This document shows positions 54,230-63,441 of a stretch of DNA of 64,000 nucleotides, one piece after another. The stretch's first letter is position 1. Each line of letters begins with the position of its first letter. The notes beneath the pieces were generated by a model. The model made no database searches, was not told the origin of the DNA, and was given only the letters and a program-made list of their open reading frames with translations. The position numbers and the translations under genes are program-made. Origin of the DNA: Flavobacteriaceae bacterium (lineage in GTDB: Bacteria > Bacteroidota > Bacteroidia > Flavobacteriales > Flavobacteriaceae); assembly GCA_028280265.1 (NCBI GenBank), contig JANQMD010000049.1:100628-164627 (forward strand), read 5' to 3'.

Positions 54230-54372
54230 CTACAAATCGTTGAGTTGATCGAAAGGATCATCGAAGTCTTGGAAGTTGTTTTTTCGTTTTCGGATCTCTA
54301 AAAAATGATGACAACTACAAACAGTAAAAGAATACTGATAGCAGTGATTTCTGAAGTTATGAAAGTGTTCAC
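54230..54372 (-). pseudogene. Possible small membrane protein with a frameshift
   Basis: From GTG 54370-54372 the frame reads a 24-residue hydrophobic helix (TAISILLLFVVVIIF) and meets a stop in a run of six T (plus A run 54300-54305). Adding one base restores EIRKRKNNFQDFDDPFDQLNDL and a TAG at 54230-54232, giving 47 residues: one membrane helix plus charged tail. Either a real frameshift, a slippage site, or chance. Confidence 0.3.
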
Positions 54373-54380
54373 TAGATATT

Positions 54381-55232
54381 TTACCTTCTTTTTAATTCAT
54401 CTAAGGTCTTCCCATTCTTATCTTTCCATTCCTTCCAGCCATTAGCTCTTCTTGCCAAAACACAAGCTGCTGCTGCACTCGGTGATTTAAAAATCTGATC
54501 CTCTTCAAATAGATATGTATTCCCATTTTCGGTCAGAACTCCTTTATTAACGAGTTTTTGACGCATATTAATTACCCAAGCCCCAGCTGTTTTGGTTGCT
54601 TCTAAATTAGCTACTGAACCTTTTAAAACCAAAACACCTTCATCTTTAAGAATGGCTTGTGCTTGTGCTTCCTTACCCTTACAATAGAATATCTCATTTT
54701 CCGATAGTTCTGTAGTTCCTCTCTTATCATCAAACAATTGGAATCCAAGTGTACCTACTAAAATTCTGATCGTATCGAAATTATCCAGCAAATCTGCTTG
54801 TCTGGATTCGGAAATTGAAGGTTTTCTTGATCCAGTATTATTTATCACTTTATATTGTCCTACCTTTTTAGCAATTTTCAAGCAATAATGTTCTAAAAAT
54901 TTCCCGTCCGTCTTAGTATAATCATCTGTCTTAGTGGCTGCAATAATACAATCCGTCCAAAAATCTTTTTCTCGGTGATGAGATCGTATTCTATCCCAAC
55001 AGTTTTCCCCCTCTCCTATATAAACCAGCTCTCTACCGTTATCATCTTCCCCAAATAAGAAATACACCCCTGTAAAATTGACCACCTCTCTCTTTGATGC
55101 CTTTTCCATAGCAATTCTAGGAAAGTAAATGGTTTTTATCAACCGATTGGTAATTTCTGCTTCACATATACTTCTAGGATTACCATCTGGTAAAAAGATT
55201 TGAATGGTTTGGGGTTTGTTTTTTATTTCCAT
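54381..55232 (-). CDS. GIY-YIG nuclease-like protein with DUF4357 domain
   Basis: 283 residues. Residues 50-135 hold a GIY-YIG domain: FTGVYFLFGEDDNGRELVYIGEGENCWDRIRSH with following KTDGKFLEHYCLKIA. Residues 205-283 are a DUF4357-type segment (FKSPSAAAACVLARRANGWKEWKDKNG). Proteins of this combination are often found next to type I RM genes. Probably a nuclease or DNA-binding accessory of the system. 17 bases after the YgjP-like gene, so in the same operon. Confidence 0.85.
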   Translation of the reverse strand: MEIKNKPQTIQIFLPDGNPRSICEAEITNRLIKTIYFPRIAMEKASKREVVNFTGVYFLFGEDDNGRELVYIGEGENCWDRIRSHHREKDFWTDCIIAATKTDDYTKTDGKFLEHYCLKIAKKVGQYKVINNTGSRKPSISESRQADLLDNFDTIRILVGTLGFQLFDDKRGTTELSENEIFYCKGKEAQAQAILKDEGVLVLKGSVANLEATKTAGAWVINMRQKLVNKGVLTENGNTYLFEEDQIFKSPSAAAACVLARRANGWKEWKDKNGKTLDELKRR

Positions 55233-55249
55233 AATTTATTTCTGAATAA

Positions 55250-55945
55250 CTAAGATAATAATTGTTCTAATTTATATTTCCATTTCTTCCAATCTGGCAT
55301 TTCCTTAGTTTGTAAATCGAAAAAAGCTTTTGTATGGTCTCTAAAAACTAAATGACATAATTCATGTAATATGACATATTGGATGCAAGCTTTAGGAGCT
55401 TTGATTAATTCTGGATTTAACAATATTTTGCCATTACTAGAACAAGAACCCCAACGCAATTTCATGGATCTAATTTCAATTTCATCAGGTGAAACATCGT
55501 AATTTTCAAATCTTTTAATTAAGGGGTTTGCAATCTTTTTAAACCATAATTGAGCCCTAAGCATATACCAGTTCTGTAACAGTAGTTTTGCTCTATTTTT
55601 ATTCTTACAATACACCTCTATATAACGACCTGTATATTTAACCTCTTCCGTTTTACTTATAATTACTTTTAGCTGATATTGTCTTCCTAAATACAAATGC
55701 GTTTCGCCAGAAACATAAGATCTTTTCGGTGTTCTGGGTTCAAAGGACAAAAAATGAGCTTTTTGCTTCAATATCCATGGAGCTTTTTTCCGGACCTTTT
55801 CTTCAATCTTTCCCAGAGAACAACCCAAAGGAGCTTTTACAAGTACATTTCTATCGGGATCAACAGCTATTCCCAATGTTTTCCTATCAATAAAACTGAG
55901 GGTATAATCTATCTTTTCAGAACCAAACTGTAAACTACAATTCAT
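55250..55945 (-). CDS. YgjP-like M48-type metallopeptidase
   Basis: 231 residues, YgjP/WLM-type zinc peptidase: signature RWGSCSSNGKILLNPELIKAP, then ILHELCHLVFRDHTKAFF with the HExxH site, ending PDWKKWKYKLEQLL. Starts within the hsdR stop (TAATG, one base overlap). Genes of this family frequently sit at the end of hsd operons; its role there is unknown. Confidence 0.9.
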   Translation of the reverse strand: MNCSLQFGSEKIDYTLSFIDRKTLGIAVDPDRNVLVKAPLGCSLGKIEEKVRKKAPWILKQKAHFLSFEPRTPKRSYVSGETHLYLGRQYQLKVIISKTEEVKYTGRYIEVYCKNKNRAKLLLQNWYMLRAQLWFKKIANPLIKRFENYDVSPDEIEIRSMKLRWGSCSSNGKILLNPELIKAPKACIQYVILHELCHLVFRDHTKAFFDLQTKEMPDWKKWKYKLEQLLS

Positions 55946-58900
55946 TATTTATAGTGGTTTTTAGCAACTTCCAAAATCCTCTCGCTTATTTTATCCACCT
56001 CTTCAAAATTCAGTTCTAAATCATACACATCTCTCACTTCATCGATAATGAATTCTCCTATGTGGAACATGATTCTTTTGGGAATATCTATATTCTTAGT
56101 CCAATCTACTACTAGGTGATCTTGTATAATCTCGTCACATTTCAAAGCCAGTATTTCAGTAATTTGTTTTAACGTTTCTGGATTATTCACTTTCGATGTC
56201 AATTCCTCTATCCCTATTCCATAGAAAGCTATGGCAACATGATTGTCATGTAAAGAGTCAGGTAGATCCGTATTTGTTCTTATCAATACTGCCTCTTTAT
56301 ACTCTTCCATTTTCTTTAAATACTCAGCTTCATCAATTCTCTTTTGTAAATAATCATCTATCGTTTGTTTGATTAATTGGGAGAAACGTTTGTAAAAAAC
56401 AGGGTCTTCTTCCATCTTTTCGGTAATATACTTCGAAGTTCTTGAAGCAATCATATCTGCTTTTGCTGCTTTCCCCACTACTTTTTCTACCTCTTCCTCG
56501 AAGGCTTTCTTATCAAAAATATTCACCAATTCTGTCAATTTAACCACTCCTTCAGACGGAATGTGCGTATCGATTAACTTTTGAATCTGTCCCTCATATT
56601 TTTTATAATCAATTGTATCTGAGTATATGGAAACCACCGAATTTCTCAGTTTTACAAAAAATGCCAAATCGTCTTTGTACCTTTTTAATTGTTTCTCTGG
56701 AGTATCTCTATGAAAATCTATCGATGATAAAGCTACCTTTAAAATACTCGCATATGAAGTAAGTCGATTGTAAAACTTAGTTCTTATGGCTTCATCACGC
56801 AATAAGTTTTGATAGGCTTGCGCATCCCTCTTATTTTCTATAGAATTGAATAGCTGCCATACATCTGAATGTTTTTGTGGAAGTTTTCTGATTTCTTCGT
56901 TTATGCTAGTAAGCGTCCCTTGTAATTGTGCCTCATCAAATTCTTCAAAGACTGAGTAGGTTTTTATAGCGCTGTCCAACTCTTTCAGAACCCCATAGTA
57001 ATCGATGATATACCCATATTCTTTATCCGGGTGTACTCTATTCACTCTTGCTATTGCTTGGAGCAATGTATGCCCCATTAGTTTTCTTGTTAGATACAGA
57101 ACTGTGTTATTTGGCGCATCAAATCCTGTAAGTAATTTATCAACCACTATTATAATCTCAGGATGATGGTCATTTTTAAATTGATTGACAATATTTTGCT
57201 CGTATTTTTTTGATGTACCGTGCTTGTCCATCATTTTGTACCAGAATTGCTTTACATGATCCGGTGTGTTTCCATAAGCAGAATCTTCTCCCTCTCTTTC
57301 ATCAGGTGGAGAAATCACCAGTTCTGAGGTGACAATTCCTATTTCATCCAGCAAGTTTTTATATTTTACTGCTGAGGCCTTGTTTTGACAAACAAGTTGC
57401 CCTTTGAATTTTCCTGTATTTTGAAAATTCTTCTGATAGTGTTTACTAATATCCCAACAAATCGCTAAGATTTTTTGATCGGCAATATTCAATTGATCAG
57501 CTCTGCTAAATTTCTTTTTTAAATCCGCTTTTTCATAAGTAATCAACGGCTCAGAGATCATGTTAAAGTAGTTGTCTAAAGGTGCAGAGTTCACATCTTG
57601 CAAAGCATGTCTTCCTTCATACAATAATGGAACTACAGCCTGATCCTTTACTGCTTGATCTACCGTATAACTATCGATTAGCGTTCCAAATTTAGATAGC
57701 GTATTTTTATCTTTTTTAAATAATGGCGTCCCTGTAAAGGCGATAAAACAAGCATTAGGCAATGTCTTCTGCATTTCAATATTGAAGGTGCCGTATTGCG
57801 TTCTGTGCCCTTCATCTACCAACACAAAAATATTAGGACTTTCTAACGGCGTCTTCATACGTTTTACAGCTGTTTCGAACTTATTGATAATGGTAGTTAT
57901 TACGACATCGCTTCGCCTGTTTAATAGTTCTACCAATTGTGTTCCTGTCTTGGCATTTTCAACAGGTATTTTACATTTCTCAAAAGTTCCAGTGATTTGT
58001 CGGTCTAGGTCCGTTCGGTCTGTTACCAAAATAATCTTTGGATTTTTGATACTCGCCTCCATTCCTATGGCTTCTGCCAACATAACCATAGTTAACGACT
58101 TTCCACTTCCCTGTGTGTGCCATACCACACCTCCTTTTCTCTTCCCATTGTCTAATTTAGTGAGTTGTTTCATCGCTTTTTTGATGGCAAAAAACTGTTG
58201 ATACCTGGCAATCTTTTTCACTCCATTGTCAAAAACAATAAAATTGTAAATCAAATCCAGCAAACGAGTTGGTTTGCATAGATAATACAAATATTCATCC
58301 TGTACAGTTACCTGTATCTCACTTTCATGTAGTTGTTCAAAATGCTTTTTTACATAGGCATACCGCTCAGCAAACAAATTGTTTTTATCTGCCTCTGACA
58401 AAGGGATATTTTTCAGCTTTTTGAGCTCTTTTCTGTCACGATTTTCTTGCTGTTTGGCGGTATGCTTTTCTATCCATTTTGCCCAAAAATTTGAGGCAGT
58501 ACCTGTAGTAGCATAGCTTCCTTCTGTTACAGAAATCGCCATCAACAGTTGTGATAAGGCATACAAATTTCGGATGCCATCATCATGCTGATTTCGCAAT
58601 TGTTGTGAAATGGCCTGCTCCATAGGATCTTTTATGTCAGGTCGTTTGCATTCTATGACTCCTAATGGAATTCCATTGACAAACAACACAATATCCGGAC
58701 GGTAATGATCTTTGCGACCACTACGCAGTACACTAAACTCTTCTGTGACATGAAATACATTGTTTGCCGGATTTTTCCAATCGATGTAATGCAAGTCGTA
58801 GCTCTTTCTGTTTCCTGCTACGGTTTGCTCTAGCGATTTCCCCAAGGTTAATAATTCATAGAGTTTTTGAGAAGTGGTTTGATACCCTTCAACCATGGGC

Positions 58901-59154
58901 ACGTCTCGCAACGCACGGATACCTGCTTCAATATTGGCTTCAGTAAAAGAAACCTCTTTGCTGGACGACACCTTCACGCTATTGATTTTGTGCAATTGAC
59001 TTCGTAAAATATTTTCTAAGATGACGTTCGAAAATTTATTTCCTCTGACCTGAGTTGCTTGCTCTTGATTGAGATAGGTATATCCCATATTGATAAGCAA
59101 TTGCAATGCCGGAATCTGCGAGATATGATCTTCTTGAAATGAAGGTGTTTCCAT
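55945..59154 (-). CDS. hsdR: Type I restriction endonuclease subunit R
   Basis: 1069 residues. N-terminal nuclease: PDIVLFVNGIPLGVIECKRPD (PD-ExK). Translocase: Walker A GGVVWHTQGSGKSLTMVML, TDRTDLDRQ, motif II VDEGHRTQYG, AFTGTPLF, and late GFDAPNNTVLYLTRKL...QAIARVNR. C-terminal helical domain contacts HsdM/HsdS. Cuts unmodified DNA after translocation. Intact. Confidence 0.97.
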   Translation of the reverse strand: METPSFQEDHISQIPALQLLINMGYTYLNQEQATQVRGNKFSNVILENILRSQLHKINSVKVSSSKEVSFTEANIEAGIRALRDVPMVEGYQTTSQKLYELLTLGKSLEQTVAGNRKSYDLHYIDWKNPANNVFHVTEEFSVLRSGRKDHYRPDIVLFVNGIPLGVIECKRPDIKDPMEQAISQQLRNQHDDGIRNLYALSQLLMAISVTEGSYATTGTASNFWAKWIEKHTAKQQENRDRKELKKLKNIPLSEADKNNLFAERYAYVKKHFEQLHESEIQVTVQDEYLYYLCKPTRLLDLIYNFIVFDNGVKKIARYQQFFAIKKAMKQLTKLDNGKRKGGVVWHTQGSGKSLTMVMLAEAIGMEASIKNPKIILVTDRTDLDRQITGTFEKCKIPVENAKTGTQLVELLNRRSDVVITTIINKFETAVKRMKTPLESPNIFVLVDEGHRTQYGTFNIEMQKTLPNACFIAFTGTPLFKKDKNTLSKFGTLIDSYTVDQAVKDQAVVPLLYEGRHALQDVNSAPLDNYFNMISEPLITYEKADLKKKFSRADQLNIADQKILAICWDISKHYQKNFQNTGKFKGQLVCQNKASAVKYKNLLDEIGIVTSELVISPPDEREGEDSAYGNTPDHVKQFWYKMMDKHGTSKKYEQNIVNQFKNDHHPEIIIVVDKLLTGFDAPNNTVLYLTRKLMGHTLLQAIARVNRVHPDKEYGYIIDYYGVLKELDSAIKTYSVFEEFDEAQLQGTLTSINEEIRKLPQKHSDVWQLFNSIENKRDAQAYQNLLRDEAIRTKFYNRLTSYASILKVALSSIDFHRDTPEKQLKRYKDDLAFFVKLRNSVVSIYSDTIDYKKYEGQIQKLIDTHIPSEGVVKLTELVNIFDKKAFEEEVEKVVGKAAKADMIASRTSKYITEKMEEDPVFYKRFSQLIKQTIDDYLQKRIDEAEYLKKMEEYKEAVLIRTNTDLPDSLHDNHVAIAFYGIGIEELTSKVNNPETLKQITEILALKCDEIIQDHLVVDWTKNIDIPKRIMFHIGEFIIDEVRDVYDLELNFEEVDKISERILEVAKNHYK

Positions 59155-59166
59155 GATTGTTACTTT

Positions 59167-60432
59167 TTACATTTTCAAACGTTTTTTACCAATAAGGAGT
59201 TGTTGCATCATTCCTTTCTTTTGTAGTTGCAATTGTTTTAACTCTTTTTGTAACAGGTCTATTTCTTTATCAGCTCGGGTCAAAACTTTGGCGATAGCGG
59301 TTTGCTCTTCTCTTTTTGTAGGTAATGAGACTTTAACTATTGAAAAATCCTTGAACTTACAATTCAATGTATCACTTACCAATCCTTGTGAATTTCTATA
59401 AAACTTGTGTATCACAGGTGAGAACTTAAACAAGTAAGAAAAGAAAACAGGATCGGTATTTATCTTTGGTTTTACGATAGTGTAAGCGGGGCTGACTATA
59501 CCCTCTAAACCGCTCAATGCACTCCTTCCTTGCCACATTCTCATTGTATTATATCCAATATCATTAGGAAGTATTCTTTTGTATTTAGATTTATCAGTAT
59601 TGGAAGTGTCTTTTTTGTTCGATTGTGACTGAGGGTAAACACCTGCCTCTCCAATAGACAATAATGTTAACTCACCTCTATTTGTCTCTTTCCTTTCATC
59701 AAAAAATTCAGCTAACCTCTGAGTTTTCCAGTCGTCTTCAAACCCTGGCAATCGTTTTTTTCCGGTGAGTAATTGCTGCATTAAGGCTTTTTTCTGGAGT
59801 TCTTTGGCTTTGATTAAGGAAGTAAGTTTGGTAATAGCAGTATCCCAGGTACTTAAGCAATCGGCAATGGCTTTTTGTTCTGAGAGTTTTGGCAATGCTA
59901 TAAAAAGTTTCTGAACATTACTTTTGGAAATACCGAACACCTTACTTCCTGTGGCTATTACTTTTAGACTTTTATTAACCACTGGATTTTTAAATACATA
60001 AGCTCGAAAACCTTCAATAGTTTTACCTGTATAATCTCTCAAAGCCAGAGTATGTAAACCGCTTATAGCTTTTCCCTTCAAGTTAGCTATCTCAATTGAC
60101 TCTCCTACTCCATCATAATCTTCCGATGCATCCGCAACAATCAAATCTCCATTTTTTAAATAATCCTGATTTTCGGCTTTCAAGTTATTAAGACGAGGAA
60201 TTTTATCGTTTTGCTCAAAATTTAAAATAGGAGTTTGAAAAGTAGAATGTATATCTCCATAGTGAATATAAAATATTTCGCTTTCTTGATTATAGTTTAG
60301 TTGATTTCTTGAGAAAGAAGTTGTTTTTAAAAACTTAAAAACCTCATTTACTGATGTAATTAACCAATCCTCAGGAATCCAACCTAGTTTTGTTTTTTTA
60401 TATCCTTTTGTATGTATCTTTTCTTTATCCAT
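59167..60432 (-). CDS. hsdS: Type I restriction-modification specificity subunit S
   Basis: 421 residues, two half-repeats. Each has a target recognition domain followed by a conserved coiled-coil region: KLSEQKAIADCLSTWDTAITKLTSLIKAKELQKKALMQQLLTGKKRLPGF and KREEQTAIAKVLTRADKEIDLLQKELKQLQLQKKGMMQQLLIGKKRL. TRD1 starts at GWIPEDWLITSV. Recognises a bipartite DNA site. Confidence 0.95.
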   Translation of the reverse strand: MDKEKIHTKGYKKTKLGWIPEDWLITSVNEVFKFLKTTSFSRNQLNYNQESEIFYIHYGDIHSTFQTPILNFEQNDKIPRLNNLKAENQDYLKNGDLIVADASEDYDGVGESIEIANLKGKAISGLHTLALRDYTGKTIEGFRAYVFKNPVVNKSLKVIATGSKVFGISKSNVQKLFIALPKLSEQKAIADCLSTWDTAITKLTSLIKAKELQKKALMQQLLTGKKRLPGFEDDWKTQRLAEFFDERKETNRGELTLLSIGEAGVYPQSQSNKKDTSNTDKSKYKRILPNDIGYNTMRMWQGRSALSGLEGIVSPAYTIVKPKINTDPVFFSYLFKFSPVIHKFYRNSQGLVSDTLNCKFKDFSIVKVSLPTKREEQTAIAKVLTRADKEIDLLQKELKQLQLQKKGMMQQLLIGKKRLKM

Positions 60433-60435
60433 ATT

Positions 60436-61104
60436 TTATGTTGGAATTCCTTGTGCAATCAATTGTGTTTCTGTTTGGGTTAAGATGTGTTGAAAATTAC
60501 AATGAGTGGTTACCCAGGCATGCAAATCAGCATCCATCCACTCAATTAACCGCAATACATTGTCATAGTTCTCTCGCAAGCTGTTAAAATTCCATAAAAT
60601 GGGTTCGTAATGGTACACTCTATTTCTAAACTTTCGAGTCTTTTGTACCAAATGCACAATATTCCTTCTGGTTCTCAAAGGCCTTGGAATGTTATTAAAA
60701 CAAAGACGCAAATCGCTCCATAACAAACGATCGTAATTATTGTTAAACATGGTGGTCCAAAAACCTAAAGAAAACTCAGCTATTATTTTTCCTGAGGTTT
60801 CAGCTTCTCGTTTTCTTCTCAGGTTATTCTTAGCTGCATAAATCTTATCTCGGAAATTGTTATGAGGTACAGAAACTAGCCAATCGTTGTACCAATCTTC
60901 TTTCCCATGGGCACGAGTCAACACGAAGTGAATATTATTTCGCAAGGCAATTTCATAATGATTCAACACTGTATAGAGTTCTTGTGACAAACGTGTATTT
61001 GCCTCATACAAGATCAATGCCTTATCGAAATTGTTGCCACAACGTTGTAGATATTTATCAAATCGATCTTCTGATATATGTCTATGTACTTTATTCTGAT
61101 TCAT
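60436..61104 (-). CDS. Abi family HEPN-motif protein inside the RM operon
   Basis: 222 residues, Abi_2/AbiD-like. N-terminal helical segment EANTRLSQELYTVLNHYEIALRNNIHFVL, C-terminal TRKFRNRVYHYEPIL containing R-x4-H (Arg160, His165), the RNA-cutting signature of HEPN nucleases. Such proteins cause abortive infection. Three bases before hsdS and 14 bases after a small ORF, so fully part of the hsd operon. Resembles in layout the PrrC anticodon nuclease carried inside the E. coli prrI type I system, though not its homologue. Confidence 0.88.
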   Translation of the reverse strand: MNQNKVHRHISEDRFDKYLQRCGNNFDKALILYEANTRLSQELYTVLNHYEIALRNNIHFVLTRAHGKEDWYNDWLVSVPHNNFRDKIYAAKNNLRRKREAETSGKIIAEFSLGFWTTMFNNNYDRLLWSDLRLCFNNIPRPLRTRRNIVHLVQKTRKFRNRVYHYEPILWNFNSLRENYDNVLRLIEWMDADLHAWVTTHCNFQHILTQTETQLIAQGIPT

Positions 61105-61118
61105 CCTTCGAAAAATAT

Positions 61119-61259
61119 TTACGCTTTCAAACGATTGTTTTTGGCGCGTTTTTTGTATATTTGCATTGCAGTCCCGGTCGTTCCTCTCTCAGATGTAGAT
61201 GCTGATGATGAATCCGGGTTTTTTTGTTTATATCTATTGCTACTCATTTCTCCAGTCAT
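61119..61259 (-). CDS. Small basic ORF coupled to hsdM
   Basis: 46 residues. ATG 61257-61259 overlaps the hsdM TGA (ATGA); TAA at 61119-61121, 14 bases before the Abi start. Composition: polar Ser/Thr-rich first half (NPDSSSASTSERGTTG) and basic end (QIYKKRAKNNRLKA). No known family. Position and coupling argue it is translated; it could be an antitoxin or regulator of the Abi protein. Confidence 0.5.
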   Translation of the reverse strand: MTGEMSSNRYKQKNPDSSSASTSERGTTGTAMQIYKKRAKNNRLKA

Positions 61260-62785
61260 TTTAATCCCAGTTCTTTCAGATATTTATCCATTTCAGCTCG
61301 AACATCGACTAGCTCACTTTCTAACTGATCAATTTCTTGCTGTACTGCTTTGATATCTACTTCAGCTTCCTCTTCAAATGTATCTACGTACCTAGGAATA
61401 TTCAAATTATAGTCGTTCTCTTGCAACTCATTCAGTGTTGCTACATAGCTATATTTTTCTTCTGTTACTCCTACTTCTAATTTCCCTGCTTTGAAAGCTT
61501 CGTAAGTATTCACTATATGATCTATATGCGCTGGAAGCAGTTCATTCTGATTCTTACCACTTGCATATTCTTCGCTAGCATCAATAAACAATGTATTTGT
61601 ATTCGCTTCTCGTCCTTTGTTGAAAACCAGAATCGCTGCCGGAATTCCTGTTCCGAAAAACAAATTCGCTGGCAACCCAATCACTGCGTCTAACAGATTA
61701 TCTTCAATTACCCTTTTTCGAATACGACCTTCAGCACTTCCTCGAAACAACACACCATGAGGCACAACTACACCTATCATTCCCGAACTTTCATAAGCAC
61801 TTTCGATCATATGTGAGATGAACGCCCAATCTCCTTTACTCCTAGGAGGTAATCCTCTTGAAAAACGATTGAATTTATCATCTACTAACTCATCTTGCCC
61901 CCATTTGTCTAATGAAAAGGGTGGATTTGCAACTACTGTATCAAACTTCATTAGATTATCACCTTCAATATGCTTAGGATTTCTCAAAGTATCTCCCCAA
62001 CGTATGGATGCATTATCAAAGCCATGTAAGAACATATTCATCACTGCCAATGCCCAAGTACTTCCATTGGCTTCTTGTCCGTAGAGATAAAAATTGGGAT
62101 CCTCAACCTCTTTTGCTGCTTTAATCAATAATGAGGCTGATCCACAAGTTGGGTCATAAATCCTAGCACCCGGTTTTGATTTTGTCAATTTAGCGACTAA
62201 AGTAGAAACTCCAGCTGGCGTATAGAACTCCCCTGCTTTTTTACCCGCATCACTCGCAAAGTTTGAAATTAAAAATTCATAGGCATCTCCTATAATATCT
62301 TTTCCTTCCAGATGAGATGGAGTTAAGTCTAATTCTACAAAGTCCTTTAATAAATTTTTTAATCGGGCGTTCTTATCATTTTTATCTCCAAGATTACTAC
62401 TATTAAAACTGATATTCCTAAAGACTCCTGCTCCATCAGCGCTGGTTAATTTTTCTCTATTAGATTCTTCCAAATCAGCCAATCCAATATCTATTAACTC
62501 ACCTATATTACCCTCATTTCGATTATCGTAAAAATAGCTGAAATGACTATTTTCAGGAACCACAAAACGCTCAAGTTGCATAGCACGTTCAGCCCTTTTT
62601 TCATCTCCATTGTACTTTTTTAGATATTCTGCTCTCTTTTCAGAATACACATCGGAAACATATTTTATAAATAGCATCACTAAAATATAATCCTTGTACT
62701 GACTTGGATCAATAATTCCTCGAAACGTATCACACGCATTCCAAACAACAGAATTAATGTCTTGTGTTTTTACTTTTTTACTCAT
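61256..62785 (-). CDS. hsdM: Type I restriction-modification methyltransferase subunit M
   Basis: 509 residues. N6-adenine methyltransferase: SAM motif IYDPTCGSASLLIKA, catalytic NPPF in VVANPPFSLDKWGQ, GEFYTPAGVSTLV and the N-terminal helical HsdM_N domain (VWNACDTFRGIIDPSQYKDYILVMLFIKYVSD). C-terminal coiled coil binds HsdS. Overlaps the half-S gene upstream by eight bases and the small ORF downstream. Confidence 0.97.
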   Translation of the reverse strand: MSKKVKTQDINSVVWNACDTFRGIIDPSQYKDYILVMLFIKYVSDVYSEKRAEYLKKYNGDEKRAERAMQLERFVVPENSHFSYFYDNRNEGNIGELIDIGLADLEESNREKLTSADGAGVFRNISFNSSNLGDKNDKNARLKNLLKDFVELDLTPSHLEGKDIIGDAYEFLISNFASDAGKKAGEFYTPAGVSTLVAKLTKSKPGARIYDPTCGSASLLIKAAKEVEDPNFYLYGQEANGSTWALAVMNMFLHGFDNASIRWGDTLRNPKHIEGDNLMKFDTVVANPPFSLDKWGQDELVDDKFNRFSRGLPPRSKGDWAFISHMIESAYESSGMIGVVVPHGVLFRGSAEGRIRKRVIEDNLLDAVIGLPANLFFGTGIPAAILVFNKGREANTNTLFIDASEEYASGKNQNELLPAHIDHIVNTYEAFKAGKLEVGVTEEKYSYVATLNELQENDYNLNIPRYVDTFEEEAEVDIKAVQQEIDQLESELVDVRAEMDKYLKELGLK

Positions 62786-63341
62786 AACGATTGATAAAGT
62801 TTTTCAATTGACTTTCTATTTTTTTTGATTTTAATTCGTTTAATCTTTCAATTAATCTCGATTCTTCCGATTTTAGATGGCTCAGGGCAACAATTTTATC
62901 TTGAATTTCCAATTCGGGAATTGGAATCTCTAATTCACCTAACACTTCTTTATTAATTGCCGGAATGTTTGTTCCTCTACTTCTTCCTTCTAAATATTGT
63001 TGTGTACTTTCTAAATTAATAAACCATGAAACATATTCAGGCCTTATAGAACTTATTAAATACCTCAGTGTAATAAAAACAGCTGACGCTACAGCTGGCT
63101 GCTTTTCCATGTTATATACGTGTGCCCTAAATCCACCATGACCTCTAGCCAAAACTAACACATCTCCTTTTCTTAAATGATGATAATTCAGTTTGTAATT
63201 CTCAAGAATACTTGGCTCTAAATTCTCATTTAAACTATACTCATCAACAAAATCCTTAGCCTGTAAATAAAAAACAGAACCGTGAGGATGTTTTTTTTGA
63301 TTTACACCAAAGCTAATCTCTGAAATTTGATTTATTTTCAA
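62778..63341 (-). CDS. Half-size HsdS-like single-TRD protein, TTG start
   Basis: 187 residues. One TRD-like domain (VFYLQAKDF, HHLRKGDVLVLARGHGG, YLEGRSRGTNIPAINKEVLGELEIPIPELEIQDKIVALSHLKSEESRLIERLNELKSKKIESQL), the S-subunit pattern with a single coiled coil. First cistron of the operon, before hsdM. The only upstream start is TTG 63339-63341 (a TAA lies nine bases further on). Could dimerise as an alternative specificity subunit or regulate the operon. Confidence 0.8.
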   Translation of the reverse strand: MKINQISEISFGVNQKKHPHGSVFYLQAKDFVDEYSLNENLEPSILENYKLNYHHLRKGDVLVLARGHGGFRAHVYNMEKQPAVASAVFITLRYLISSIRPEYVSWFINLESTQQYLEGRSRGTNIPAINKEVLGELEIPIPELEIQDKIVALSHLKSEESRLIERLNELKSKKIESQLKNFINRYE

Positions 63342-63426
63342 TTTATTTTATTGTAATGAATGTACAAATATATAAAAATGTATTTGGATTGCAAAATTTA
63401 TTTTATTGTAATTGATGTACAAATAT
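63341..63426 (-). promoter_or_regulatory. hsd operon promoter between two 31-bp direct repeats
   Basis: Minus-strand TTTG (63392-63395), exactly 19 bases, TATATTTG (63365-63372): consensus promoter. A 31-bp sequence occurs at 63341-63371 and 63396-63426 with two mismatches; each has a TTGTA-n7-TACAA dyad. One copy covers the -7 box and start, the other abuts the -33 element, as expected for operator sites. Confidence 0.75.
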
Positions 63427-63441
63427 TAATATGTAATTGCT

